Part shown: one piece after another, positions 22,442-32,146 of the stretch
Layout: each line of letters opens with the position of its first letter
Position numbering within the stretch: position 1 is the first letter of the stretch
From: Rhizobiales bacterium Ga0077525
Lineage (GTDB): Bacteria; Pseudomonadota; Alphaproteobacteria; Rhizobiales; Xanthobacteraceae
Direction of reading: 5' to 3'
DNA length: 64,000 nucleotides
Assembly: GCA_001464835.1 (NCBI GenBank)
Contig: LNDS01000032.1
Span: 62,001 to 126,000 of the forward strand
The notes under the pieces: generated by a model
Database searches by the model: none
Seen by the model: the letters and a program-made list of their open reading frames with translations, nothing else
What the model was told of the DNA's origin: nothing
Made by a program: the position numbers and the translations under genes

Positions 22442-23320
22442 TTAAGGTTTGAGAAACCCCAGCAGCAGCCTGCTCACCTCTTCCGGCTTCTCCCTTGTCG
22501 GGAAATGCCCAACGCCGTCGAGCACAACGCGCCGATAACCGCCGGTGAAATATTTGTCCTTGCCCTCGGTCGTGGCCGCCAAAGTCACGCCATCGGCGCC
22601 GCCCTGGATCATCAAGGTCGGCACGGGAATCGATTGCGCCGACATCGCGCGGCGATCGAGACCGGCGTAACGCGGGTCCTTGTCAGATTCGCCCCAGCGC
22701 ACTGTATAAGAATGCAATGTGATCGCCGGCCAGTCGGGATTCTCGAATGACTTGGCTGTCGCCGCGAATTCCGCGTCGCTGAACCAGCCTTGTGGCGCCC
22801 ATGTCTCCCACTGGATGCGGGCGAAGGCTTTCGGATCGCTGCGCACACTTTCGCGGCCGCGCTCCGTCGCCATGAACCATTGGTACCAATATTTGCGCAC
22901 CTGTTCGAGCGACGGCGTCGCCAGCTCGCCCGGTTGCCAGCCGACCGAAAGTGTGGCGATGCGCGTGACGCGTTCGGGAAACGCTGCCGCCAGGACATAG
23001 GCAATGCGCGCGCCCCAGTCGTGGCCAACGACCGCGAAGGTCTTCAAGCCCAGCGCGTCGGCGAGTTCGATGGCGTCCTGCGCCATCGCCGCCATCTCGC
23101 CGGAACGCATCGTGTCGGCCGACAGAAAAACGGTCGGACCGAAGCCGCGCAGATACGGCACGATGGTGCGAAATCCCGCCGCGTTCAGCGCCGGCGCAAC
23201 GGCGTCCCAGGTTCGCGGATCGTCCGGCCAGCCGTGCAGCAGCAGAACCGCCGGCCCGTCTTTCGGCCCGGTGTCCTCATAGGCAATACGTAGCGTCGGC
23301 GTCTCGGCAAACTGGGTCAT
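22442..23320 (-). CDS. Alpha/beta hydrolase, epoxide-hydrolase-like
   Basis: A 292-residue alpha/beta hydrolase. The oxyanion region is LLLHGWPDDPRTWD, the nucleophile elbow GHDWGARIAY carries Asp rather than Ser, and the catalytic His is in DGVGHFPTREKPEE. An Asp nucleophile with HGWP points to epoxide hydrolase or haloalkane dehalogenase; the substrate is not evident. The ATG at 23320 (MTQFAETPTLRIAYE) fits the family; the frame is open 33 codons further without conservation. Its promoter region is shared with the divergent small gene at 23506. Confidence 0.8.
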   Translation of the reverse strand: MTQFAETPTLRIAYEDTGPKDGPAVLLLHGWPDDPRTWDAVAPALNAAGFRTIVPYLRGFGPTVFLSADTMRSGEMAAMAQDAIELADALGLKTFAVVGHDWGARIAYVLAAAFPERVTRIATLSVGWQPGELATPSLEQVRKYWYQWFMATERGRESVRSDPKAFARIQWETWAPQGWFSDAEFAATAKSFENPDWPAITLHSYTVRWGESDKDPRYAGLDRRAMSAQSIPVPTLMIQGGADGVTLAATTEGKDKYFTGGYRRVVLDGVGHFPTREKPEEVSRLLLGFLKP

Positions 23321-23411
23321 TGGTCTGTCCTTGGGCCGATGATCCAGCCTCAAGCCCGTCGTCACAAGCCCTTCCCAAAGGCCGCGGGCCGGCCAGAAAA
23401 TCCCGCCTTTC

Positions 23412-23427
23412 TGTGACACCCGTCACA
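23412..23427. promoter_or_regulatory. Perfect CRP-type operator, site 1
   Basis: TGTGAC-ACCC-GTCACA is a perfect palindrome on the classical TGTGA-N6-TCACA pattern. It ends 78 bases before the start of the 70-residue gene at 23506 and matches site 2 at 23901 in both arms. A Crp/Fnr regulator with CRP-like recognition residues is encoded at 24205. It could also act on the divergent hydrolase gene. Confidence 0.75.
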
Positions 23428-23505
23428 GCAAGCCCTCGCCCGGCGGCCTAGTTTCCGATCATCGGGAACGAGCTTCCCCAGACCGCGAAACAGGAGGGAC
23501 GACAA

Positions 23506-23718
23506 ATGCCGAAAACCATCATTCTCGCGATTTTCACCCTTGGCCTCGCGGTTGCGGCGCTCGTCACCAATATCGTCAGCCCCTATTCGGGCGGTGTCGA
23601 CAGCGCCGCCTCGGCCACCCCGGCGCAGATCAAGGCCCCGGTCCGCTCGCCGTTGCGCGCGCCGGTCCGCGGCGAAGTCATGCAGGCATCGAACACCGCG
23701 AACTACCGCGCTCTTTAG
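23506..23718 (+). CDS. Small single-pass membrane or exported peptide A (70 aa)
   Basis: No known family. Residues 4-24 (TIILAIFTLGLAVAALVTNIV) form one hydrophobic helix; the rest is polar, rich in Ala, Ser and Pro, with repeated APVRSPLRAPVRGE. A good ribosome site (CAGGAGGG) lies 8 bases before the ATG, and a terminator follows. Its N-terminal helix resembles peptide B at 24001 (both begin Met, basic residue, then IIL and a Leu/Ala-rich run), so the two may be paralogues. A CRP-type site lies 78 bases upstream. Reality of the gene is supported by the ribosome site and the duplicated upstream site. Confidence 0.6.
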   Translation: MPKTIILAIFTLGLAVAALVTNIVSPYSGGVDSAASATPAQIKAPVRSPLRAPVRGEVMQASNTANYRAL

Positions 23719-23757
23719 TCCCGCAGGCCCTTCTTTGCCCAAAGAAGACCTGCCCCC

Positions 23758-23785
23758 GAGGGGCCTCCCCCCCAGGAGGCCCCTC
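23758..23785 (+). terminator. Perfect 11-bp GC hairpin after peptide A
   Basis: GAGGGGCCTCC (23758-23768) and GGAGGCCCCTC (23775-23785) pair perfectly around a 6-base loop. No T run follows; it may be a 3'-end stabilising stem in front of the true terminator at 23825. Confidence 0.5.
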
Positions 23786-23824
23786 ACCCCGATCTCTCCA
23801 TTCTTGAACCCCACCCAACTTGAT

Positions 23825-23853
23825 GCGGCCCGCTTGCGGGCTGCTTCTTTTTT
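23825..23853 (+). terminator. Rho-independent terminator of the peptide A transcript
   Basis: GCGGCCCGC (23825-23833) pairs with GCGGGCTGC (23836-23844) with one wobble, then TTCTTTTTT. Confidence 0.75.
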
Positions 23854-23900
23854 CTTGGGCGCGGGGCGGCCGCGCGCAGCCTTGAAACAATACGAATTTT

Positions 23901-23916
23901 TGTGACCGGGGTCACA
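23901..23916. promoter_or_regulatory. Perfect CRP-type operator, site 2
   Basis: TGTGAC-CGGG-GTCACA, with the same arms as site 1, ends 84 bases before the ATG of peptide B. The bases after both sites also align loosely (CAGC, then CCCGGC), suggesting that operator and promoter were duplicated together. A -10-like TGTTAA follows at 23941-23946. Confidence 0.75.
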
Positions 23917-24000
23917 GCGCCACCCGGCCCCTTGATGGATTGTTAACCATGGCAGCCGCCCGGCACCCGGCCGACACAGCACAAACAAGGGAGCGACATC

Positions 24001-24144
24001 ATGCGAAGCATCATTCTGATCGGCCTCACCTTCTTCGTGCTCGCCACCACCGCCCTGGCAGTCGATCTGGTCCGCTACCGGCCGCAGCCGCTCAACGGGA
24101 TCGACCCGCTGGCGCCGATCGTCATCAAAATTGCCTTGAATTGA
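24001..24144 (+). CDS. Small single-pass membrane peptide B (47 aa)
   Basis: No known family. The frame runs ATG at 24001 to TGA at 24142-24144. Residues 3-24 are hydrophobic (SIILIGLTFFVLATTALAVD) and the tail is short and Pro-rich, ending in IKIALN. GGGAGCG lies 8 bases upstream of the ATG. The N-terminus parallels peptide A. A perfect CRP-type site is 84 bases upstream, and the Crp/Fnr gene starts 60 bases downstream in the same direction, so both may share a transcript, which would make the regulator autoregulated. Confidence 0.6.
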   Translation: MRSIILIGLTFFVLATTALAVDLVRYRPQPLNGIDPLAPIVIKIALN

Positions 24145-24204
24145 AACGGACGACTCTTGCCCCGCCTTCGCGCTCCTCCCCATTTATCTGCTAAAAGTTC
24201 CGGC

Positions 24205-24888
24205 ATGGCATCCGCGCGCCCCGCCGGCACCAATCTGTTGTCCGACCTGCCCAGCCGGCTCGCCTCCGGGCTGATGGCCGGCGCCACGCCGCGCGCGCTC
24301 GCCGCCGACGAAGTGCTGTTCATGGCCGGCGATCCCGGCGATGGGCTTTACCGCGTCGATGAAGGCCTACTGAAAGTCAGCATCGCCTCGGCGAGCGGCG
24401 CCGAACGCATCCTCGCCATTCTCGGCCCCGGATCGATCGTCGGCGATCTCGCCATCATCGATGGATTGCCGCGCTCAGCCACCGTAACGGCGTTGCGCGA
24501 TTGCAAACTTCGATTCTTGAGCCGCGCCGCGTTCGAGAAATTCGCCGCGGCCGAGCCGGCGATCTATAAGTATCTAGTGACGGTGATGGCGGCGCGCCTG
24601 CGCGACACCGATGCGATCGTCGCGGCCGGAAGTTTCCTGCCGCTCAAGGGCCGCGTCGCCCGCGCGCTCATCGACCTGGCGCATGCCTTCGGCAATGACG
24701 TCGGCGGCGGCCGCATCGTTATCCGCCAAAAATTGAGCCAGACCGATCTCGCCAGCATGGCCGGCATCGCCCGCGAAAACGTCAGCCGGATCATGAACGA
24801 ATGGATCCGCGCCAAGGTAGTGACGCGGCTGTCGGGCTATTACTGCCTGGAAGACCCGAAGAAGCTCCAGCGCGAGATCGATGTGTGA
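24205..24888 (+). CDS. Crp/Fnr-family transcriptional regulator with CRP-like DNA recognition
   Basis: A 227-residue regulator. The cyclic-nucleotide-type beta-barrel is residues 20-125, with GDLAIIDGLPRSATV where E. coli CRP has GELGLFEEGQERSAWV: the Arg-Ser pair that holds cAMP is kept, but Glu is replaced by Asp. There are no FNR cysteines. The helix-turn-helix is at about 175-200; Arg190, Glu191 and Arg195 have the same spacing as Arg180, Glu181 and Arg185 of CRP, which read TGTGA. The ATG at 24205 fits the family length. Two perfect TGTGA-N6-TCACA sites lie in the 800 bases upstream. The effector is uncertain. Confidence 0.88.
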   Translation: MASARPAGTNLLSDLPSRLASGLMAGATPRALAADEVLFMAGDPGDGLYRVDEGLLKVSIASASGAERILAILGPGSIVGDLAIIDGLPRSATVTALRDCKLRFLSRAAFEKFAAAEPAIYKYLVTVMAARLRDTDAIVAAGSFLPLKGRVARALIDLAHAFGNDVGGGRIVIRQKLSQTDLASMAGIARENVSRIMNEWIRAKVVTRLSGYYCLEDPKKLQREIDV

Positions 24889-24905
24889 TTTGCTTGTAGG
24901 ATGGG

Positions 24906-25847
24906 CTAAGGCGCGCTTCGCGCCGAGCGCGACGCGGACAGTGGGCTCGCTTCGCTTAGCCCCCTACCGAGGGCTTCTTTCACCACCTTGCCCAGCGCCA
25001 CGAAATCCTTGCCGCGCGGCGACGTCTTGCGCCACGCCAACCCGATGTTGCGGCCCGGCTCCGGCTCGGAGAAGCGCAACAGCTTGACGCGCGCATCGTG
25101 CAACTCGGCGTCGATCGCCACTTCCGGCACGAGCGTGACGCCGTAGCCGTTCGCCACCATTTGCATCACCGTGGTCAGCGACGTCGCCGCCAAGCCCGCC
25201 GGCTGATCGCGCCGCTTTGTAGCGCAGAACGCCAAGGCCTGATCGCGCAGGCAATGACCTTCCTCGAGCAGGATAAGACGGCGCTGATCGACATCGGCAA
25301 TATCGACTTTGCGATTTGCCGGCAGCAGATCGCCGGCCGGTACCGCCAGCAGGAAGGCATCGGTGAACAGCGGCAGGATTTCGACATCGTCGCGCTCGGC
25401 CGGCAGCGCCAGCATCACGCTGTCGAGTTCGCCGCCGGCCAGTTCGTCGAGCAGCGGCCGCGTCAGCGTCTCGCGCACTTCCAGCCGCAGCGCCGGATAT
25501 TGCTGTTGCAACAGCGGCAGGACGCGCGGCAGGATGAACGGCGCCAAGGTCGGAATAATGCCGAGCCGGAGGGGCCCGCTCAACACGTCGCGGTGGCGGG
25601 CGAAGTCGACCAGGTCGCGGGTCGAGGCGAGGATGTGCTCGGCGCGGCGCGCCACGTCGATGCCGATATCCGAGAGCGCAATATCGCCGGGCCGCCGCTC
25701 GACCAGTTCGGCGCCGATCTCGCGCTCCAGCTCGCGGATTTGCATTGACAAGGCCGGCTGGCTTACGGCGCAATCCGCTGCGGCGCGGCCGAAATGCCGG
25801 TGCCGGGCAAGCGAGGTCAAATAACGCAGTTGGCGCAAGGTAATCAT
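24906..25847 (-). CDS. oxyR: OxyR, peroxide-sensing LysR-type activator
   Basis: A 313-residue LysR-family regulator. The N-terminal helix-turn-helix (HFGRAAADCAVSQPALSMQI) is followed by the effector domain, where GHCLRDQALAFC contains Cys199 and Cys208, the same numbers as the disulfide pair of E. coli OxyR. It activates peroxide defence genes when oxidised. It is divergent from katG across 140 bases, a classic arrangement. I chose the ATG at 25847 (MITLRQLRYL), where the family begins; an ATG 16 codons upstream is in the regulatory region. It is convergent with the Crp/Fnr gene. Confidence 0.93.
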   Translation of the reverse strand: MITLRQLRYLTSLARHRHFGRAAADCAVSQPALSMQIRELEREIGAELVERRPGDIALSDIGIDVARRAEHILASTRDLVDFARHRDVLSGPLRLGIIPTLAPFILPRVLPLLQQQYPALRLEVRETLTRPLLDELAGGELDSVMLALPAERDDVEILPLFTDAFLLAVPAGDLLPANRKVDIADVDQRRLILLEEGHCLRDQALAFCATKRRDQPAGLAATSLTTVMQMVANGYGVTLVPEVAIDAELHDARVKLLRFSEPEPGRNIGLAWRKTSPRGKDFVALGKVVKEALGRGLSEASPLSASRSARSAP

Positions 25848-25863
25848 GATTTCGGTCCTTGGC

Positions 25864-28180
<2,317 letters not shown>

Positions 28181-28200
28181 GTCCTGCTCACGACAAAGAC

Positions 28201-28233
28201 AAAACGGCCGGGAATTTTCCCGGCCGTTTTTTT
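28201..28233. terminator. Bidirectional terminator between katG and fabI
   Basis: CGGCCGGGAA (28205-28214) pairs with TTCCCGGCCG (28217-28226), with A4 before and T7 after, so it can end the converging katG and fabI transcripts. Confidence 0.88.
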
Positions 28234-28248
28234 AAGGCTTAGGCGGAT

Positions 28249-29073
28249 TTACTGCCCGCCGCCATCCACCTCACCATGCGCCGCTCTCAGCGCATCCGGC
28301 TGCGGCATGGCGATGATGTTGTAGCCACTATCGACGAAATGGATTTCGCCGGTCACGCCGGTCGATAGATCCGAACAAAGATACAAGCCGGCGCCGCCGA
28401 GTTCTTCCAGGGTGACACCGCGGCCGAGCGGCGAATATTTCTGCTGGAACGCGAACATATAGCGCGCATCGCCAATGCCGGCGCCGGCCAGCGTACGGAT
28501 CGGACCCGCCGAGATCGCGTTGACGCGGATCTTCTGGTGGCCGAAATCGACGGCGAGATAGCGCACCGAGGATTCGAGCGCCGCCTTCGCCAGACCCATG
28601 ACGTTGTAATTGGGCATGGCGCGATCGCCGCCATTATAGGTGAGGGTGAGCAGCGAACCGCCATTGGGCATCAGCTCCGCCGCGCGCTTGGCGCTCTCGG
28701 CGAAGGAAAAGCAGGAGATCACCATGGTGCGCACGAAATTCTCGCGCGTGTTATCGGCGAAGCGGCCCTTCAGTTCGTTCTTGTCCGAGAAGCCGACCGC
28801 GTGGACGAAAAAGTCGATGGTTCCCCACTTCTCCTTGAGCGTGGCGAAAACCGCATCGACAGTGGAGATGTCCTCGACGTCGCAAGGCAGGATAATGTCG
28901 GACTTGGTCTGCTCGGCGAGCGGCTTGACGCGCTTCAAAAGCGCATCGCCCTGATAGGTGTAGGCAAGCTGGGCGCCGTGGTCGCTCAGCATCTTGGCGA
29001 TGCCCCAGGCGATCGAGTGGTCGTTGGCGACCCCCATGATCAGGCCGCGTTTTCCGTCCATCAGCTTCGACAT
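28249..29073 (-). CDS. fabI: FabI, enoyl-ACP reductase (NADH)
   Basis: A 274-residue short-chain dehydrogenase that reduces enoyl-ACP in the last step of fatty acid elongation; it is the triclosan-target class. The nucleotide loop is GLIMGVANDHSIAWGIA, and the catalytic residues Tyr146, Tyr156 and Lys163 (YNVMGLAK) have the same numbers as in E. coli. The third gene of the fabA-fabB-fabI series on the minus strand, separated from fabB by a 112-bp repeat. Confidence 0.95.
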   Translation of the reverse strand: MSKLMDGKRGLIMGVANDHSIAWGIAKMLSDHGAQLAYTYQGDALLKRVKPLAEQTKSDIILPCDVEDISTVDAVFATLKEKWGTIDFFVHAVGFSDKNELKGRFADNTRENFVRTMVISCFSFAESAKRAAELMPNGGSLLTLTYNGGDRAMPNYNVMGLAKAALESSVRYLAVDFGHQKIRVNAISAGPIRTLAGAGIGDARYMFAFQQKYSPLGRGVTLEELGGAGLYLCSDLSTGVTGEIHFVDSGYNIIAMPQPDALRAAHGEVDGGGQ

Positions 29074-29086
29074 GCAAACCCCAATC

Positions 29087-29198
29087 CGTCATCCTGAGGA
29101 GCGAGCGTAGCGAGCCTCGAAGGACGACGGCCGCCGACTCTCGGGCCGTCGCCCTTCGAGGCTCGGCAGCTTTGCTGCCTCGCACCTCAGGGTGACGG
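29087..29198. repeat. 112-bp palindromic repeat, copy 2, between fabB and fabI
   Basis: Same length and about 93 percent identity by eye to copy 1 at 22329-22440. It can fold into one long stem and would be transcribed within the fab mRNA, where it could protect or split the message. Confidence 0.85.
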
Positions 29199-29210
29199 AG
29201 TTAGTTAAAA

Positions 29211-30431
29211 CTATGCGTCCACGTGCTTCATCACGATCGACGCATTGGTGCCGCCGAAGCCGAACGAGTTCGAGAGCACCGCGCCGATCTTCACGTTGTC
29301 CTTGCGCTCGCGCAGGATCGGCATGTCGGCGAAGGCGGGATCGATGGTCTCGATATTGGCGCTCTCGCACAGGAAGCCGTTGTTCATCATCAGCAGCGAG
29401 TAGATCGCTTCCTGCACACCGGCGGCGCCGAGCGAGTGACCGGACAGCGACTTGGTCGCTGAAATCGGCGGGCACTTGTTGCCGAACACTTCACGGATCG
29501 CACCGATCTCGGCGGCGTCGCCGACCGGCGTCGCTGTGGCGTGCGGGTTGATGTAGTCGATCGGCGCCTTGCAGGTTTCCAGCGCCATCTTCATGCAGCG
29601 CATCGCGCCTTCGCCCGACGGCGCCACCATGTCGTCGCCGTCCGAGGTGGCACCATAGCCGGCGATCTCGGCGTAGATTTTCGCGCCGCGGGCCTTGGCG
29701 TGTTCGTATTCTTCCAGCACCAGGACGCCGGCGCCGCCGGCGATGACGAAACCGTCGCGGCTGACGTCATAAGCGCGCGAAGCGGTCTGCGGCGTGTCGT
29801 TGTACTTCGTGGACATCGCGCCCATGGCGTCGAACATGTTCGACAAGGTCCAGTGCAGCTCTTCCGAGCCGCCGGCGAAAACCATGTCCTGCTTGCCCCA
29901 TTGAATGAGTTCGGCGGCGTTGCCGATGCAGTGATTGGAGGTCGCGCAGGCGGATGAGATCGAATAGTTGACGCCCTTGATCTTGAACCAGGTGGCGAGC
30001 GTCGCCGACGCGGTAGAGGACATCACCTTCGGCACCGCGAACGGCCCGATGCGCTTCGGCGAATTGTTCTTGCGGGTAATGTCGGCGGCCTCGACGAGAA
30101 TGCTGGTCGATGGCCCGCCCGATCCCATGACGATGCCGGTGCGCGGATTGACGATGTCCTTTTCCTCGACCCCCGAGTCACGGATCGCCTGCTCCATGGC
30201 GACATGATTCCAGGCCGAGCCGGGGCCGAGAAAGCGCATCGCACGCCGGTCGATCGAGCCGGCCGGATCGAGCGTCGGCATGCCCTGCACCTGGCAGCGG
30301 AAGCCGTGGGCGGCGAATTCCTCCGAGCGCGTAATGCCGGACTTGGCTTCGCGCAGACTGGCGAGGACTTCCTGCGAATTGTTGCCGATGGATGAGACGA
30401 TGCCCATCCCGGTGACGACGACACGTCTCAT
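29211..30431 (-). CDS. fabB: FabB, beta-ketoacyl-ACP synthase I
   Basis: A 406-residue thiolase-fold condensing enzyme that elongates acyl-ACP, with the unsaturated branch as its special role. The Cys-His-His triad is Cys162 ([10 protein letters not shown]), His297 ([12 protein letters not shown]) and His332 ([10 protein letters not shown]). Adjacent to fabA, its pathway partner. Starts [10 protein letters not shown], a standard N-terminus. Confidence 0.95.
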   Translation of the reverse strand: MRRVVVTGMGIVSSIGNNSQEVLASLREAKSGITRSEEFAAHGFRCQVQGMPTLDPAGSIDRRAMRFLGPGSAWNHVAMEQAIRDSGVEEKDIVNPRTGIVMGSGGPSTSILVEAADITRKNNSPKRIGPFAVPKVMSSTASATLATWFKIKGVNYSISSACATSNHCIGNAAELIQWGKQDMVFAGGSEELHWTLSNMFDAMGAMSTKYNDTPQTASRAYDVSRDGFVIAGGAGVLVLEEYEHAKARGAKIYAEIAGYGATSDGDDMVAPSGEGAMRCMKMALETCKAPIDYINPHATATPVGDAAEIGAIREVFGNKCPPISATKSLSGHSLGAAGVQEAIYSLLMMNNGFLCESANIETIDPAFADMPILRERKDNVKIGAVLSNSFGFGGTNASIVMKHVDA

Positions 30432-30537
30432 GGCCGTATTTCCTCACACAGTACCGCGTTTGTCGGATTTCGCGGTGATTGGGCACATTTGGGCCGCTTC
30501 AGGCAACAACGCAAGGCTGCGAACGACGTCAAAAACG

Positions 30538-31062
30538 TCAGCCGCCCGCCGGCTCCGCGTCCTTGAACAGGCCGACCTTGAGGTCGCTGGCCTTGTAGAT
30601 GACCTTGCCGTCAGCTTCTAACCATCCATCGGCAATGCCGAGCACCAGTTTCGAGCGCATGACGCGCTTGAAATCGACGCCGTAGACGACCTTCTTGACG
30701 CTCGGCAGCACCTGGTCGCTGAATTTGATCTCGCCGGTCGCGATCGCGCGGCCCCGTCCGGGCGCACCCAGCCAGCCAAGGTAAAAACCGACCATCTGCC
30801 ATAGGGCATCCAGGCCGAGGCAGCCCGGCATTACCGGGTCGCCTTTGAAATGACAGAGGAAAAACCACAGGTCCGGCCGCACATCGAGTTCCGCGCGGAC
30901 GAAGCCCTTGCCGTGCGGACCGCCAGTTTCTGAAATCTCGGTAATCCGGTCGAACATCAGCATCGGCGGCAGCGGCAACTGGGCGTTGCCCGGGCCGAAC
31001 AGCTCGCCGCGGCCACAGGCCAGCAAGTCTTCGTAGGCGAAACTGTTACGCCGGTTTTCCAT
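30538..31062 (-). CDS. fabA: FabA, beta-hydroxydecanoyl-ACP dehydratase/isomerase
   Basis: A 174-residue hot-dog-fold enzyme that makes the cis double bond of unsaturated fatty acids. The active site His71 and Asp85 are seen in [26 protein letters not shown], matching E. coli His70/Asp84. First gene of fabA-fabB-fabI, divergent from irr across 283 bases that presumably hold both promoters; I found no convincing operator there. Confidence 0.95.
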   Translation of the reverse strand: MENRRNSFAYEDLLACGRGELFGPGNAQLPLPPMLMFDRITEISETGGPHGKGFVRAELDVRPDLWFFLCHFKGDPVMPGCLGLDALWQMVGFYLGWLGAPGRGRAIATGEIKFSDQVLPSVKKVVYGVDFKRVMRSKLVLGIADGWLEADGKVIYKASDLKVGLFKDAEPAGG

Positions 31063-31345
31063 CGTCGAACTATCCCCCGTTTGGGCGGGCTTGCCTCAAT
31101 TGGCGTTTTTCCTAACACACCGGGCCGGGGTGGCAAAGATGCCGAATTCGCCCAGGCGGACCCTTTTCCTGCCGTATTTACAGCCGGATAGGCCGGCTAG
31201 CGGCGTACCTGCCTTCGCCGCTGTTGCGAGACGGTTGCATCTGGGCGCCGTTTTCGATATGTTGCAGATGAAACGGATTTGTCCCGGGCCGTCGGGACAT
31301 TGATTTATTTGTAATTCGCTTCGGCGAAACCTTGGGCTCGCAACT

Positions 31346-31834
31346 ATGACCCAGACGCGTACCGTTCTTCTGCCGATCGACAAGGCCGACGCAGCGCCTG
31401 CGCCGGACCGCACCTCGCTCACCGGCTGCCCGTGGCACGATGTGAAGGCAATGCTGCGCGAAGTAGGCTTGCGTCCGACGCGCCAGCGCATGGCGCTGGG
31501 CTGGATCCTGTTCGGCAAAGGCGACCGCCATCTCACCGCCGAGGCGCTTTACGAAGAAGCCTCGCGCGCCAAGGTGCCGGTGTCGCTGGCGACGATTTAC
31601 AACACGCTGCACCAGTTCACCGAAGTCGGCCTGCTGCGTCAGGTGCCGGTCGATGGTTCGAAGGCTTACTTCGACACCAATGCGTCGTCGCATCACCACT
31701 TCTTCGTCGAAGGCGAAGACGAGCTGCTCGACATTCCGGGCGCCGAAGTGATGGTCGGCAAGACGCCGGAGCCGCCGGAAGGCTACGAGATCGCGCGCGT
31801 CGATGTGGTCGTGCGCCTGCGCCGCAAGGCCTGA
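31346..31834 (+). CDS. irr: Irr, heme-responsive iron regulator (Fur family)
   Basis: A 162-residue Fur-family protein that controls heme and iron genes in rhizobia and is degraded or inactivated when heme is available. A heme regulatory motif is visible at Gly27-Cys28-Pro29-Trp30, as in Bradyrhizobium Irr, and a second heme site at His116-118 (SSHHHFF). The winged helix covers about 35-100 (SLATIYNTLHQFTEVGLL). Divergent from fabA-fabB-fabI, an arrangement kept across Hyphomicrobiales. Confidence 0.95.
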   Translation: MTQTRTVLLPIDKADAAPAPDRTSLTGCPWHDVKAMLREVGLRPTRQRMALGWILFGKGDRHLTAEALYEEASRAKVPVSLATIYNTLHQFTEVGLLRQVPVDGSKAYFDTNASSHHHFFVEGEDELLDIPGAEVMVGKTPEPPEGYEIARVDVVVRLRRKA

Positions 31835-31859
31835 TTTTTCCGTTCGAGACTTAAAGAAG

Positions 31860-31885
31860 GCCGCGCGGCATGCGCGGCTTTTTTT
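31860..31885. terminator. Terminator between irr and the DUF1127 gene
   Basis: GCCGCGC (31860-31866) pairs with GCGCGGC (31872-31878), followed by T7. It ends irr; the DUF1127 stop codon on the other strand abuts the T run. Confidence 0.82.
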
Positions 31886-32042
31886 ATGGCTGCCAAAACC
31901 ATTTCACGCCTTCGCGCCGCCGTTGCGCTTCGCTTAGCCCGATATCGGCGAGGCGATGCGCCTCAAGCGCACGCAACTGACGCCGCGTGCGCGCGCGTCT
32001 GAACCAGATCGTGAAAACCGCGGCAATGTCGATAATCGTCAT
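31884..32042 (-). CDS. DUF1127 small arginine-rich protein (52 aa)
   Basis: A short frame read on the minus strand from ATG 32042 to TAA at 31884. Residues 13-45 match the DUF1127 pattern: WFRRARTRRQLRAL, then HRLADIGLSEAQ, which corresponds to the family's L-x-D-I-G-L-S core. Such proteins, abundant in alphaproteobacteria, can act in small-RNA turnover and in carbon or phosphate metabolism. An in-frame ATG three codons earlier (32051) is possible; neither has a clear ribosome site. It is convergent with irr and divergent from the ArsR-type gene. Confidence 0.7.
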   Translation of the reverse strand: MTIIDIAAVFTIWFRRARTRRQLRALEAHRLADIGLSEAQRRREGVKWFWQP

Positions 32043-32146
32043 GCCGCACATTGCGCAGCGCTGGCGGCAAAATGTTTCGGCCAGGGCCGAAGCATCGCTG
32101 CGCTAAATCGCCTAGACTACGCACGACGGTTCACGGAGTGTTTAAA

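Noticed and set aside
31063..31345. Iron-control element (ICE) in the fabA-irr gap
   Set aside because: I looked for the Irr box pattern and found no convincing match.
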